64,000 nucleotides of DNA from Neoceratodus forsteri (GCA_016271365.2 CM057456.1:662435501-662499500), one strand, 5' to 3'; positions 22,016 through 34,618 are shown, counted from the stretch's first letter. Numbers and translations are program-made. The notes: a model not told the origin generated them from the letters alone.

Positions 22016-22734
22016 TTGCCTACTTTATGTACAGTGCTGACCATAAGAAAAGCTCCTTCTTTCTACAGCATGTCTAAAAAGGTACTTCAGGTTAAATGGA
22101 TGAGTGTCCCATGGAAAATAATAGGGTGAAGCGGTATATGGTACTACACTTGCTGCCGCATCCTACAGCAATGAAGAGCATTGTTACGGCTACCATTGTA
22201 TGGACATTAAAACATCATTTTCCAGGTGCTTCCTAATGGTCTAGTGAAACCACTACATGCTTCCATGCCAGTGACTTGAGTTCTAGAGCAGACTTGGGGA
22301 GTTGGGTCAGGCAGTCAGGTGGCTGGGATGGCACTGTCGAGTGGCAGCAACCCCAGCCAGGCGAATGAGGTGCTTAGGTTCCACTGCTTCAGTAACCCCC
22401 ATGATGGGCAGAGGGAGCTTGTCTCTCTTGCAGGGCATCACTACATGTGTGCAACGGTTTATGTGTTGGGATGCATGAGTTGTGCCAGGAGTAAGAGGAG
22501 GGGAGAAGGAGCTAAATCGTGAGAAAATACATGTCTTCCTGTTACTGAGTAACACAGCTGCTGATATTCTTGGGCCCCAAACTGTGTGGATCCCCACAAG
22601 TTCAGCGGTGGGGGGGGGGCAGCAGACAGGGCTAGAAAATCACTGGGTCAGTGGTGAGTGTTCAAAAAGAGGAGAAGGTGTTGGCAGGGGAGCAGAAAGC
22701 TTGATGCCCCCATCATTTTCAGAGATTTCTTTTG
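22016..22734. other. No gene recognised
   Basis: About 700 bp with short open frames on both strands and a G8 run near 22610. Nothing matches a family I know. It ends at the presumed 3' end of the L1 element. Confidence 0.4.
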
Positions 22735-22969
22735 TGTGTGTGTGCTAAAATTTATTGGTTTTAAAATGCAGCAATAAAAACAGAAATATAAATAACCTGG
22801 CCAGAACCTAGGCCTAGGGAGGTCCTTTCTAAACACAAGTGCAATAGTTTGACAAACATAGCGATTGTACAGGGCGTATGTGTAATAAAAAGGTTAAAAA
22901 ATTTCAAAGTAGGAGACAGCTTTCAAAAATCATACAGTATTTATAATACTGATACAAATGCTACTCCAG

Positions 22970-25900
22970 CATTAAGGTCTATATCCTTTGGGTGTGGTGG
23001 CTGATAGTGTTCCATGAAGAATTCAGGTAACTGATGTAGGCCTGCAGCTTGTCTTGATTCTTGCATGCCTGGTTCTGCAATTGAGAGGGATTGTGTCTGA
23101 TGCCCTTGTACACTTACGTACCCATTATGGAGATATATGCAGGGGTGGTGGCATGGAGGAGGGGCCCATGACCTGGATAGAAACAACTCCCAGGAATGGA
23201 GCAGTATATAGAGTTTAAGTAGGCACTACAAAATTCATTATGGTACCTAAGCTTATCCTGAATGGAGTACTGCACCCATTAGTAGTGAGCCATTTTCCCA
23301 AGGTCAGTCAGTCATTCCACTACACTCAGTGGTGACTGGTCTTTCCAGTGTCAGAGCACTATTCTCTTACACTCTTAGCTGTGATGAGTTCCCCAAGCAG
23401 CCATTTCCAGTCCCCCCGGGGTCAGTGTCATTGGTAGGGTGTGGTAGGGGTCCACCCCCATCATTACTAGGTGAGGGCTGAGGGTTAATTGAATGTCCAG
23501 GATGTTGCAGGAGATCTGTTTCATCTCTTTCCAGAATGTTCTGAGCTTGTGGCATGACCACAAGATGTGCATTATAGTACACACCTCTATAGCACATCTC
23601 CTGCAGCTGCCTGTAGGTGTCAATCCCCATGTAGGTAGTTTGAGGGGGGTTCCATGCCATCTGTGCAAGATCTTGAGCTGTGTGAACCACCCCTTAGTGT
23701 GTTTTATGGGGCTTAAAGTCTTCCAGGACTGTTGCCATAACTGAGGGGTAATCTCATGACCAAGCTCTTCCACCTTTTTTGCCTGACTGCAGCCAAGGGG
23801 TCTTTGCAGAGGTCTAATAAATGGTAGTATATCATGCTACTTTGAGGGCTGCATCCTATTTTTGGCTATAATATGTGATCCAGGGGGTTGGGGTTCCTTG
23901 GTTTGAGGGCACATCCCAGAATGTTTCCCAAACCGTGTCTCAGCTAGAGGTATTGCCAGTGTTGCTTCTTGGGGAGTGCATATTGTTGCGGAAGCTGTGC
24001 AAAGGATTTGAGGATCTGGCTAGTTGAGTCTATCAGGTCTGATAGCATCTTGATGCTCTGTTACTTCCACTGCTCATTGTGGGCTGGCCCTTCACTGATG
24101 CGCAAGTAATTCCAGTCCCAGCGTGAGATGTGCAGAGCTCTCCCTGATTCCCAGTCGCTGAGCCTGCGGTGCTTCTTCCAAACACTCCAGGTGTGACACA
24201 GTGTGAGAAGTGAGCCTAACCCAAATGGAGGTGTGCCAAACTGCATTAGTTCCAGTATCAAGCCCCCCATTTCTGAGGTTTCACAGTCCACCCATTTTGG
24301 ACTAGACGACTGGGGACAGTGAGAGGCTGTTTGTGTTAACTGCAGGAGTACTGATGCCGTACTCTTAATGGAGTAGTCAGGAAGCTTGAGTCATCCTTGT
24401 CTAGGGTCCAAGTTCAGCTTTGACCAACTTAAATGTTAAGGGTCTTTGCCCCTGAAGCAGTGCTGCAACTTAGAATGTATGGATTTGATTATTTTGGGGT
24501 CTATTTTGATAGGAAGAGTGTACATTAGGTATTGTATTTTAGGGGAGGCCATCATCTTAAAAGCTTGGGTATTGCCCCAGTGAGAGTTGTGCAGGCGGTT
24601 CCGTCTGCTGAAGTCCTTTTCCAGATGTCTCAGCAGTGAGGTATAGTTGTCTCAGTTAATTTGGTGTAGCTTCCAGTGGAAGTGTGTTCCCAGGTAATAC
24701 AAGTGGTGGCCAGCAGTCTGCAGTCCCCAGGGGTACTATGGAAGGCTTGTCACTGTGACTGAAGAAACAGGGAACTGGGACTTGGCCATATTCAGTTTGT
24801 ATCCCGAAAGGCAGCTGTATCTGTCTATAAGGGCCAGCAGGTTTGGGATAGATGCCTCAGGGTTGGTGAATGCAAGTATAACATCATTGGTGTAGGCAAA
24901 TGTTTCATATTGCTCTCCCAGGTGAATTCCATGTGTTTATGGGGGTTGCCTAATGTCCTATAGCAGCAGTTCTAAGGACAACACAAACAGCAGTGGGAGA
25001 GGGGGCAGCCATGTCTGGTTCCTGTTCTCAAAGGGAATGATTTAGAGGCTGTCCCATTAGTGACTACCTCTGCTAAGGCCCCTTGGTGCAATGTTTTTAA
25101 CCATCCCAGAAATGTTGGGACTATGTCAAAGGTGCTCAGGATATGGAAAAGGTACCTCTTCTCAACCCCATCAAACACCTTCTCCACATCTGTGGATAGG
25201 AGGATGTTGTGGGGTACAGGTGTATTGCTGTCCATATTAGGCTGAGAAGGCAGTGAGTGTTGTCAGTGCCCCTGCATCCTTGAATAAAGCTCACTTGGTC
25301 TTCATCTATTAGTGTGCGTTAGACCTCCCACTGCCAGTTGGCCAGTGCTTTGGTAAAGGCCTTGCAGTCAGTCATAATTTGTGATATGGGCCTATAATTG
25401 TTGCATAAGGAAAGATTCTTCATGGGTTTGGGAATGAGGAGATCTGGGCTGTGTGTATTGAGTCCGGTAGCATGCCTGTTTTATTTATTTAATTTTGTTA
25501 ACCAGGTAGGCCCACTGAGACCAATACAAGTCCCTTTTTCAAGGGCTACCCGGGATTAGTTACATATATACAGAGATTTACAGACTAGAACACAAAGAGG
25601 AGTAACATAGTGCGGGATATGTAGAGTGCCAGAAACAGCAGTTACAATCGAACTTTAGGGAAAGGGGAACTGTTTAACCAGGAATAGCACACTAAGCCGA
25701 AGCTTGTTTCCAGATGTGACCTGGGAGCACAAGGAAGTTAAGTGACTTGCTCAGGATCACACAGTATGCACCTAGGTGGCTGTGGGATTCAAACCCGGGT
25801 CTCCAGATCTGCAGCTCAGAGCCTTAACCCACTGTGCCATACTGCCTCCTAGATACAAGATTTGGCAATTAGACAAATAGAAACATTTCCATATATAACA

Positions 25901-27480
25901 TTAAGTACATCATTCAACATGGCAATGGTGTACATCCATTTGAGCACCTTCAAGTGTCAATTACAAAGCTGACACTAAGACAGATAGACAGTATTATATG
26001 TATGGGGCTAGCAGGATGTCTTTAAAGACTGAAAGGAATTCTGCCAGAAGGCCATCCTGGCCTGGGGCTTTCCCTGCAGGCATGTTGCAAAGGGCTTTCT
26101 CTAATTCCTCTTTGGGAAATGGCTTCTTCAGGACTTCTCTGGGGCCTGTTCCAAGGGATAGTAAGTGTAAGTTGTAGAGGAAAGCCTCTATCTTCCCATC
26201 TTGCAACTGTACATTGCTGATGTCCAGGGACTGGTAAAGGGTCAGACATTCTTTGTTTATGCCTTTTCATCTCTTGTCAAGTTGCCATCTCTCTTCCTGA
26301 TTTTGAGATCCAGAATTTTTCCTGGCATTTTTCAGTTGGTATGCCAAGAGTCTTCCAGGCTTTTTCCCAGATTACCAGTTTTGCTGTAGCCAGAAGAAAT
26401 CATATTCCATCTTCTGGTGTAAGTGCAGATTAATTTTGTATCTCATCCTTGTGATGTCGGCCAGGATAGCACTCATATCCTCAGTCTGTTCCCTGTATTT
26501 TTTTTCCTGGTCCTTGAGCCTTGCCTGCTGGGTCTCATTTCCTTGACTTTGGCCTTTTTTAAGTATGAAGTGTGACTAATTCATCTCCCCAATGAAGGCT
26601 TTAAGGGTATTGCAACATATTGCTGCTGTGGTGTCTTCAGCTTTGTTCACCTGTAGGAAGGTATTGATGTCTTCCTTTAGCTTGGCACTGAAGTCACAGT
26701 CTTCAGAATAGACATGTTGAGGCACCAGCTTCCTGTGATGCAGTCTGCTGCCCCATGTGGCAGCCAGATGAAGGAAACTGGGGAATTACCTGACATCAGC
26801 ATGGTGCCTATACAAGCCTCCGCTACTTGTAAAATCCACTGGGCAGGCGTCAGTCGGAGGTCAGTTTTAGAGAATGTGTGATGTGGATTCAAGTAGAACA
26901 TGAAGCCCCTACCTTTAGGGTGGACCACCCTCCATAAATCCCCAGTCCTAACTCCTGGGAGAGATCATTGAGTGCTATTGACGCCTGTGAGCCATAGGCT
27001 GCGGAGCCTTGCTTCTGTCAAGGAACTAATCCATGACTGTGTTCATGTTGTCTTCTACTATGAGCTGGCCAAGACAGTGGTCCTGCAAGATTCCATCAGC
27101 ATATGGTAGAAGTTTGCATCTGTACTGTTTAGGCCATAAATGTTATGGAGTGTGACATCCTGCTCTTCTAACTTCCCTTGAACTATCACGTATCTACCTG
27201 AGGGTGACCTTACCTGGGGTGAAGGTGAGGCATTTGTGTATTAGAATAGCCACTCCTCTGCTTTGGGTATTGTACTTTTGATATTGTACGTGGTGCTGAA
27301 GATCTGCAAGACCCATGCAGTTCTAAGATTGTTGACCTTTTCTTCTGAGAGATGGGTCTCTTATAAAAAGGCAACGTCTGCCCCTTCCTCTAAAGAAAGT
27401 CAAGGATTTTACATTGGTTGATGGGGGAGTGGATCCCTTTAACATTCCATGAAATTCATTTGACTGGTGAAGTAGTCATG
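22970..27480 (-). pseudogene. L1/Tx1 ORF2 (endonuclease, RT, C-terminal zinc region), broken
   Basis: Endonuclease: ETHLSEEKVNNLRTAW, SGRYVIVQGKLEEQDVTLHN and LWRVVHPKGRGF (26680-27400). Pre-RT: NMPAGKAPGQDGLLAEF (about 26040-26090). RT: ILLSTDVEKVFDGVEKRYLF and FPLRTGTRHGCPLS (24972-25235); the catalytic box reads FAYTNDVIL (about 24885-24910) where FADD is expected, so an Asp is lost. C-terminal: CRRCAIEVCTIMHILWSCHK (about 23540-23600), the L1 CCHC-like motif. ORF2 normally nicks target DNA and reverse transcribes the LINE RNA; this copy cannot. Confidence 0.85.
25475..25985 (-). mobile_element. MIR/CORE-like SINE inserted in L1 ORF2
   Basis: The reverse complement starts at about 25858 with GGCAGTATGGCACAGTGG (A box-like) and CCGGGTTTGAATCCC (B box), then CATACTGTGTGATCCTGAGC and AAGTCACTTAACTTCC, the MIR/CORE signature. 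It ends with CAGTGGGCCTACCTGGTTAA and (AAAT)n near 25475. Positions 25859-25985 to the right are neither clearly SINE nor L1 and may be extra inserted sequence. The L1 RT text stops on one side and resumes on the other. Confidence 0.75.
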
Positions 27481-28686
27481 GAGTACCCTAGATCGGGGGA
27501 CTACCGGGTGCAGAGTAGTAGCCTTTCAGACTGTGACTGTGCATGAGAGAGTTTAGGGGTAATAGCCTGGGCTGTACTTCCACTGGAGAATTCAGTACTC
27601 TGACTGCTCTGTTTGTATGAAGAGTCTCCGTGTCGGGTGGTATCTATGTCGAAGCAGGACGTGGATACTAAAATCTCTGTAGGGACTATGGAAGATGGAG
27701 CAGCATGAGCATCACTAGTTACATTCCTTAATTGTGTGACTTCATGTAGTTGAGTTATCAGTAAGTACAACACTGAGAAGCAAAACAAAAATGAACAGCA
27801 TAAAGTTAACTTTTTTGGAGCATGGGATGTGGCACATGCAAGGGTAAGGGCCCCTTGGAACTGCCATCCCCAGCTCCTAACACATGCAAGAGAAACCATT
27901 ACTAGACACCAAGTGGGCAGTCCAAAAAGGAGTTGATCCCACCACTGAACCAAAAAGGGGAGGGGGTGGCTGAAGGGGCGGATCTATAGTGAGTGATGGG
28001 GGTAGAGCAAGTAGGTATCCACTTAATGGGGGAGCCTCTCATTCTGGCCTGTGTCAGTGATCATGGCAGGAGAGTTGAAACTGACAGAGTATTGCAGTGA
28101 TTGTGACGCAGCTGAGCGTAGATGTTCTTGTGAGACTCGCCATACACCCGAGAGAGGAGGATGAGTGGATGATCTGCTGGAGGGCAGGCATATGACTGAC
28201 AACTCTGCTGGGGCCCACCTGTTTAGTATGAGACCTCAGTGTGGGAAACTGACAGGATATACAAGGTGCCGCCTAGCTGTTTGCACCACTCAAGCTCATG
28301 AACTACGCTGTGCTGAGTGTTGAGCAAGCGCAGTAGAGAGATTGTATGCTGCAGTGAGTCTCTCCTCTTTGTCTTTGTAAATGCCAGGTTGTTACACCAC
28401 TTTGTGTTGTAGCTGCTTGGTTCATACATGAGTAGTGCCCACTCTAGAATATGTGGGGATGCAAGGGAGTTAATATGGGGGTGGGACTGGATCGCTTATG
28501 TAGGGATCCAATCTGGCAGAGTATCTCATCAATATAGTGCAGGAAAGAGATTGTGTTGAAATGGTTGTTGGAAAGACTGTGTGAGACAAAGCAGCACTGT
28601 GGGTTTACAGCATGCTGTTGTTTGTCCCAGATGCATTGTGATGTATGTTTAAGTTCCCTGAGTGTGTGCTGCATAGCTGTGCTGGC

Positions 28687-28800
28687 AGCATAGCCTAGAG
28701 GTTGGAGTCACTGCCTGCGTCTGGGCTTCCAATCTATAGTGGACCAGGGTTTGATTCTGGCAGGTTACTTTTTTCCCTTTTTTTTTTTTTAACTGCTGTG
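28687..28800 (+). mobile_element. Head of a MIR/CORE-like SINE
   Basis: GGCAGCATAGCCTAGAGGTT (A box TAGCCTAGAGG) and CAGGGTTTGATTCTGGCAGG (B box) match the head of the 55268-55482 SINE. It then runs into a T-rich stretch with 12 T. The CORE and tail are absent, so only the tRNA-like part remains. Confidence 0.6.
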
Positions 28801-28841
28801 TATGCCGTCATGCCCCCTTTGAATTCTGTCTCCCCCCCAGA

Positions 28842-29079
28842 GTTGTAATAGGAAGTCTGACCCACTCCCAACTTTCTCCCCTTCCCCAAGTTGCTTCCCC
28901 AGAGTGAGATTAATAAATCTACCCCTCCCGACTTTCCCCCTCCATGAGTTGCATCCCCACCCAGAGTGAGACTAACAAATCTGCCCCGTCCCAACTATCT
29001 CCCTCTCCCCGAGTTGTTTCCCCCTGGAATGAGATTAATAAATCTGCCCTCCTCCTGACTTTCTTCCCCTCCGCCAAGT
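28842..29079 (+). repeat. Minisatellite, about 58-65 bp unit
   Basis: Four units begin with GTTG at 28842, 28890, 28948 and 29013. They share GAGATTAATAAATCTRCC and GACTTTCCCCCTCC-type blocks. The first unit is shortened. Confidence 0.8.
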
Positions 29080-30499
29080 GATGGTCCCCTCCTTGTACAA
29101 CTTCTCCTCTGTGGCAGGTTTACATGCAACATTATACCTGCCACTGTTTTCCCTGTGTGGTTGTTGACCTCACAGTGTTGTAATTCACTCACTTATGGGT
29201 AATCCATCTTGCAGTTGGAGATGTGTGTGCTTGTGCCCTAGAGGACTTCTCAGCTTCTCGAACTAGCACATGTCCCAGTCCATTCACTGCACACTGAGTT
29301 ACTGAAGAGGGGAAGGAGAAAGGGCTGATTGCCTTTCAGACTAGCCAGTTTCTTCAGATCAAGGTGATGCTGTTAACTTGTTACCACTTGCCCCAGGTCC
29401 TGAACTACTGCCTGCTGTGTACAAATGTAGTAGCATCAGCATTTAATAAGCAAACAACTCAACAGCGGCACTGCACTTTGGATATGTGGGGGGCCACGAT
29501 GAAGTAGGTCATTGCTGCTCATTGTCGCTAATTGGGGGGTGTTTCTGATGAGGGGAAGGGGTGAAGAAGAGAGTCTCATTGTCACACAGGTTTAACTTTT
29601 AGGCCTCAGCTTCAAGGCCAGCCACCAAGGTATGAGAAGGCAGCCTGAAGGGTCTGTATCATTTGGAGTCTGCCTTCCCCAGGTGTTTCCCTGAAGAGAC
29701 AGTTGTTCATGACTGTGTGGGAGAGGGGAATGAAGTGAAGGTGGGGATGCAAACCATCATGCAGCAGCACTAATGTCAGCATACATCTATTGAGGTTGAC
29801 TGCAGGTCCCATTCCTCTACCCCTCGTCCCTCAGCAATTAAGGAGTCAGGAGTAGTGTGTACAGAAACATTAATGGGACTGGACTGGGATGTCACTGTGA
29901 TACTGCTACCACAGGACAGGGGTCTGTGATGTCTTGCTAGAGGGTCCCTTCCATGTATGCTCCCTTCATGTATCATAGTGGGTGCAGTGAGACTGCCTGG
30001 TCCAAAGCTTTTTTGGTGGATTAGCCTGTGCCAGTGAGGTGAGATGGTCCTCCCCGTATCTCCACTGGAACACAGGTCGTGATCCAGGGCTATTACCAGG
30101 AGGGAAGCACATCCTAACATATTAACATTTAACATTAATGGGACAGTGGAATTGGAAGGTCCTGTACAGCTGATAGTAACCCGTGTATAGTACATTGTGT
30201 CACTGGAATGTTATCAGAGAGAGAAGAAAAGGAGTTAGTCCATTTGCCAGGGAGTGGAGCCCTGTTTAGAGGTGAGTCATACCTGGTTCGTGAGGTAATT
30301 CATTTAAGTCTTAGCGGTTGGCTTACCACCTGCTTCTGGCAGTCAGATCCATTTTGGCATAAACTTCATACCTCCTGTGGCCACAGTGAGTTAATGGTTC
30401 TCCATGGGGACTTCAGCTTCTGCCTAGGACTGGGGTGCAGGAGGTTGTTGAGCTGATGGTGTCACGAGTGGGCTGTCTGTGACTAGGATGGTCAACAAG

Positions 30500-31625
30500 A
30501 GCTCCTTCTCTTACTCAAGTCTGTTTTGGGCTGGTTCATCAGCTGAGTCCAAACTGGTAATGGATGAACAAGAGTCCTTGCTGCAGTCTCCTGATCCTGG
30601 GTGTTCATGGGGCTTGTCTGATGCAGCCCTGAGCATGTCTGTCTGACATCTGATGGATCTCTTTGATTTCATTGTCTGCCAGTCCATGGTTGACACCTCT
30701 GTTCAGTTGGGGGTTTGTCTGCCTTTCTGGACATTCTGTGAGTAAGCACTCTGGCCTTTCCAGGGTCTCCCCTCTTTTTGCTGGGGTCTGGCCTGCAGCA
30801 GAGGTGTGGTCTTGTCAGGCCAGTTACATTTAATATAGGCTTCAGCTTTCTCTGGGGTCTCAAAAGTGTTGGAGACCCCATTTCTGTTGCTCTGCATTTT
30901 AGCAGGGTATTGGTAAGACATGTGGAGCTCCTGGAACACCTTCTGGGCTTCTATGTATTGTTTTCTTCTGGCTGCCAGTTCTATTGAGAAGTCATTAAAA
31001 CTACAGGTGCAGTGTCCTTGCCACATGAGTGTGCCCCTTTTCCCTCACTGGGGCTAGAATCCTCTCCTTCTCTGGATATTGCATGAACTTGGCTAACAGG
31101 AGTCGACCTCCAGCCTTGGGTGAGGTGCCAGGGTGCGGTGCACCCGTTCTATCTCCAGGCTTGGTCTCCAGGTGTATTTAAGTAGCTTGGGGAGTTCCAT
31201 CTGTAGAAAACCTGCTGGGTCCTTCTGCTCTGCTCCCTCTGGGAACCCCACAAATCATAAATTATTCCTCTAGCTACGGTTCTGAGAGTCTTCAGCTCTA
31301 TTCTATAAGAGTTGGAGCAGGTGCTCAAGTTCTTGTGTTCTCGCCTCTAGGTGGCTATCTTTCTCATCTGTATAGGTGAGGTATTTCTTGGCATCTCTGG
31401 TCTTGTCTTGTAGTGATTGAACCTTTTCCTCCAAGACTGCCACTGAGGATTTAAAAGTTGTTATCTCCCACATAACCTGCTGTAACCCTTTGATCTCAGC
31501 TCCCGCTGAGGTTGGGGCCAGGGTCACTGATGCCGATGTTGCCATTCCCACCACAAATGCACTTTTCTTAGCCACTGTGGTTTTCTCTAATTTTCTCTGT
31601 ATGGAAGACTCCTTTTTATACAAAT
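30500..31625 (-). pseudogene. L1/Tx1 ORF1 (coiled coil and RNA-binding), broken
   Basis: Minus strand 31303-31623 has a heptad-like stretch (EITTFKSSVAVLEEKVQSLQ, then EARTQELEHLLQLL) typical of the ORF1 coiled coil. Next come NNLFVGFPEGAEQKDPAGFL-type text (with one stop), EIERVHRLAPHPRLEV and HCTCSFNDFSIELAARRKQY (30703-31026), matching the RRM/C-terminal domain of L1 ORF1. ORF1 protein coats the LINE RNA. Stops and frameshifts near 31290, 31060 and 30700 disable it. Confidence 0.82.
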
Positions 31626-31799
31626 CTCAGGAATTCATTAGACCCAATTTTTCTCCATCGAACGATACCAAGCTTGCTTGGTTTGGTTTGATGGAAGGTG
31701 GATTTCAAACAAATTTTGTGCTACAGTATCTCAGAGTTATTAGCTCAGAGAACCATTCCTGTTCGCAGCTTGCTCATCTTCATTTTCAGTGATTTCTGA

Positions 31800-32195
31800 T
31801 TACCTAAACTGGGGAGAGTCTGCTACAGTGCTACTCAGATATTTTGAGTACTTATAAACTTCATTCTTACAATCTGTGCAGTTATTTGTTAATGCTAAAT
31901 TGCTTAAGAAATTATTGAAGTAACTAGCTATATCCTTTTCATTGTTTATGGTACCCTCTTCCGCTTTGATAATATTTATATTAGACCTATTCTCAGGTTT
32001 GTACAGATTATTGAACAATGCTCTAAAAGATCTAGGATTGCTTACATTTTTTAGTGGTTGAGATAGAGAAATGGGACACTTTGTCAATCTGAATTCATTT
32101 TTTACTGAGTTCCTCCATTGCTTGTATTGTAGCAGTATGCTTTGATCCACAACTGATTTGAATAACCTGCAAAATTTATCTCTGCTTTTTATTTT
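31800..32195 (-). mobile_element. L2-like LINE, linker before RT
   Basis: Minus-strand frame of 116 residues: SILLQYKQWRNSVKNEFRLT, NPRSFRALFNNLYKPENRS and INNEKDIASYFNNFLSNLAL. The last resembles the IANxFNxFFxxI motif that precedes RT in L2-clade LINEs. It is cut at its 5' side by copy C at a TA dinucleotide (32196-32197). Confidence 0.65.
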
Positions 32196-32197
32196 TA

Positions 32198-33950
32198 TGT
32201 TGGCTTGTGCTCATGTGCAAGCAACATCTTGTGATAGTAACACATTTCAGAGGTGTGTCAGTGTTATGGCGAATGCAGAGGATGCTTTAGCGGGTGCATC
32301 CCTCAGCCGCTAACCAGCGGTCATGCTGCCAATGACAGCAGTTTCAGAGAGAGCCATGGAGTTGAACTGAATCTGCTGCTGCAATCAGAGACAGACTCGT
32401 CATTGCAGCGGCAGATGACATGCCTCCGTTATGTGTCTTTCCTGGTAAAATATTTCAATAAATATGGCAGCTCCTGCCATCCGACACACAATCCCCAGAA
32501 AGCCGACATCAGGGTGCCCAGTCCCTGTGTCTGCATATTCCCCCCCCGCATTATGTGGCACACCGTAACGTGGTTGTTGCTGCCGCCTGCCACACACTCC
32601 CAAAAAGCCGACATCGGGGTGCCCAATCCCCATGCTGGCATCCACCCTCTTAGTGTGTCTTTTCTCTTAGTGTGTCTTTCCTAGTTAAACAGTTTCCCCT
32701 TTCCTTTCCAACTCCGAGATGCCCACTTCCGGTGTCAGATGCACATCCCCCCCGTCTGTATGCATTGCTGACATCAGGGTGCCCAGTCCCCGTGTTGACA
32801 TCCCCCCCAGAATTGTGGCACACTGGGAGCCCACCCCAGTATGCCCACTTTTTTTTTTTGTGTGTGTAACCTGTAAATAAAGAAAACCTTCCTTGTGATC
32901 TTTTGTTTTCCTCTGCAAACAAGAAAATTGTCCACCATTGTCTCCTTCATCCCTCCCCATCCCACCCTCCTCTGCACAGTCACCTCCTGCACCCCCCTCA
33001 CCCATACTTACTCTCCAGAGGTCAGGAGCCACAACCTTCTCTGAACCAGGCACGTGTGCACTCTTCAAAGCCGAACTGTGAACTGAAGAAATGATGGTAA
33101 GCTTTATAATGGGAGGCAATGGTGGGTTTCAACTTAGGTTGATATCTCAGCCATTTTTTGGAATTTTGGCCCTAGATTTTCAACTTGGGGTCCTTGGGAC
33201 TCCACCTCATGAACATGTCACTGTCATTTAGTTTCTCAGTCCCGAAAGGTGATTTTGTGGTTGCTGCACAGAATCACCTTTCAGGACCGATTAACAAAAC
33301 AGCAGTGCCACTGTTCATGAGGGGAGGTCCCAAAAAGTCCATATTGCAAATTTGGTGAAAAAAATTCCAAAAAATACTGCGATACGAGCATGCATTGCAC
33401 AGTTTCTATGCACGCTCATAACATCACCAATTATTTTTATATTTTCTCTCCAGATTTTCAGCACTGTCATTTTTCACATCCTTCCTGAAATGTGTTTTCA
33501 CACCTGTGGTGCAGAATGGCATGGTCAATGTGGGAAATCAACTTTCAGAGCAGATTGATAAAAGCACAGTGCCACTGTTCATAAGCAGAGGTTCAGAAAT
33601 GCCCATGTTGAAAATCTGGTGAAAAAAATTCCCAAAAAATAATTGTATTACAGGTGTGCATTGCACAGTTTCTATGCATGTTCGTAACTTCACCAATTTT
33701 TCATATTTTCACTCCAGATTTTCAACATTACCATTTTTCACACTACCTCATAAACAGTACAGCTGTCATTTTTCACATCCTGCCAGAAATGTGTTTTCAC
33801 ACCTGTGGTGCCAAATGTTACAGTTGCTGTGCAAAACCACCTTTTGTGATTGAGTAACAAAATTATAGTGCCACTGTTCATGAGGTGTGGTCACAAAAAT
33901 TCAATTTTGAAAATTTGGAGTGAAAATACCAACAAACGGCCGGGCTGTTA
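32198..33950 (+). mobile_element. Stem-loop array element, copy C
   Basis: Starts with TGTTGGCTTGTGC and the matching GTGCAAGCAACA (32198-32226), a terminal hairpin longer than in copy B, preceded by TTTTTA as in copy B. Then hairpin motifs (32502-32800), the TGCACTCTTCAAAGCCGAAC block near 33057 with GGTAAGC at 33096-33102, the palindrome at about 33238-33290, and two ~290-300 bp units marked near 33465 and 33757. The right end lacks the copy B terminus and is followed by other repeats, so it is 3'-truncated or rearranged. No coding capacity was seen. Confidence 0.58.
32502..32800 (+). repeat. Hairpin motifs of copy C
   Basis: GCCGACATCAGGG (32502-32514) with CCCTGTGTCTGC; GCCGACATCGGGG (32607-32619) with CCCCATGCTGGC (32628-32639); GCTGACATCAGGG (32767-32779) with CCCCGTGTTGAC. 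Stems are imperfect (bulges and mismatches), with TGCCCAAT/TGCCCAGT loops. Confidence 0.6.
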
Positions 33951-34114
33951 GGGTTTTCAACCACAACGCTCTACTCTGTAGAGACTGACAGGTGTTGGGG
34001 GTGTGATTTGGGATCATCGACTGTAATGCTCATGCCATTCCACCTCCACCCTGCAACCAGTGACAGGCATCGAGGTGTGCCTTGGGATCTTCAACCCCAA
34101 CAGGACTGCAAGAT
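33951..34114. repeat. Two-unit tandem repeat of unknown origin
   Basis: TTGGGATCATCGAC near 34009 and TTGGGATCTTCAAC near 34083 sit in similar surroundings (ACAGGTGTTGGGGGTGTG against ACAGGCATCGAGGTGTG), suggesting two diverged ~75-bp units. Confidence 0.45.
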
Positions 34115-34340
34115 GCGAATCAAAACTAAATGGATCATGGTTGACTAACTTGCTGTGTTTTTAGGAACCAGTTAGTATGGCATTGGACCAAGGAACTCCA
34201 GTGGACATAATGTTTCTGGACTTTATTATAGCCTTTGACTTGGTCCTGCACTCTGGGTTACTTGGGAACTTATGTTCATTGGGACTGGGTCTATCACAAC
34301 AGCATGGATAAAAAACTGGCTAAGTGAAAGAAACCATTTA
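34115..34340 (+). mobile_element. CR1-type LINE RT fragment
   Basis: Plus-strand text in one frame includes VDIMFLDFIIAFDLVLHSGL and LGNLCSLGLG, then ITTAWIKNWLSER in another frame. This is the CR1 RT region around the first catalytic Asp (FLDFxKAFDxVxHxxL). It is cut by the LTR of Gypsy copy 2 at 34341. Confidence 0.7.
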
Positions 34341-34577
34341 TGTAACCTCTAAGTGGTGTTATCTCTAGGATTACTACCCCTGCCTGCCTTCCTAACAGGT
34401 TGAGGGGACTGGGTTCGATATTATCATGCTTCTACCCAGAGTAACAGTAGTGGGGATATCTAACTAGCCTGTTATAGCCCTCTGGGAAGCTATAACCACC
34501 CACAATCCCACCTCGTGACAAATTACCCAAAGACAAACAATGACCCTTAACAGCAGTTACCATACAGTTTGTAACTT

Positions 34578-34586
34578 GCAGCGTCA

Positions 34587-34618
<32 letters not shown>

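Larger units (their letters stand above)
27481..30499. other. L1 inter-ORF region, unrecognised, about 3 kb
   Basis: The space between L1 ORF1 and ORF2 is normally much shorter. A 150-residue minus-strand open frame at 27501-27953 has a hydrophobic stretch but no recognised domain. Only the SINE head and minisatellite listed separately can be identified. It may hold unidentified insertions or a composite of two L1 copies. Confidence 0.4.
22735..31640 (-). mobile_element. L1-type (Tx1-like) LINE, degenerate
   Basis: In minus orientation an ORF1 (30500-31625) is followed by a long spacer and an ORF2 (22970-27480). Near the left end the minus strand has an AATAAA at about 22755, then CACACACACAAAAG, consistent with a 3' end. 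Both ORFs carry many stops and frameshifts. A MIR-like SINE splits ORF2 and a SINE head plus a minisatellite lie in the spacer. I cannot exclude that ORF1 and ORF2 come from two copies. Confidence 0.75.
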
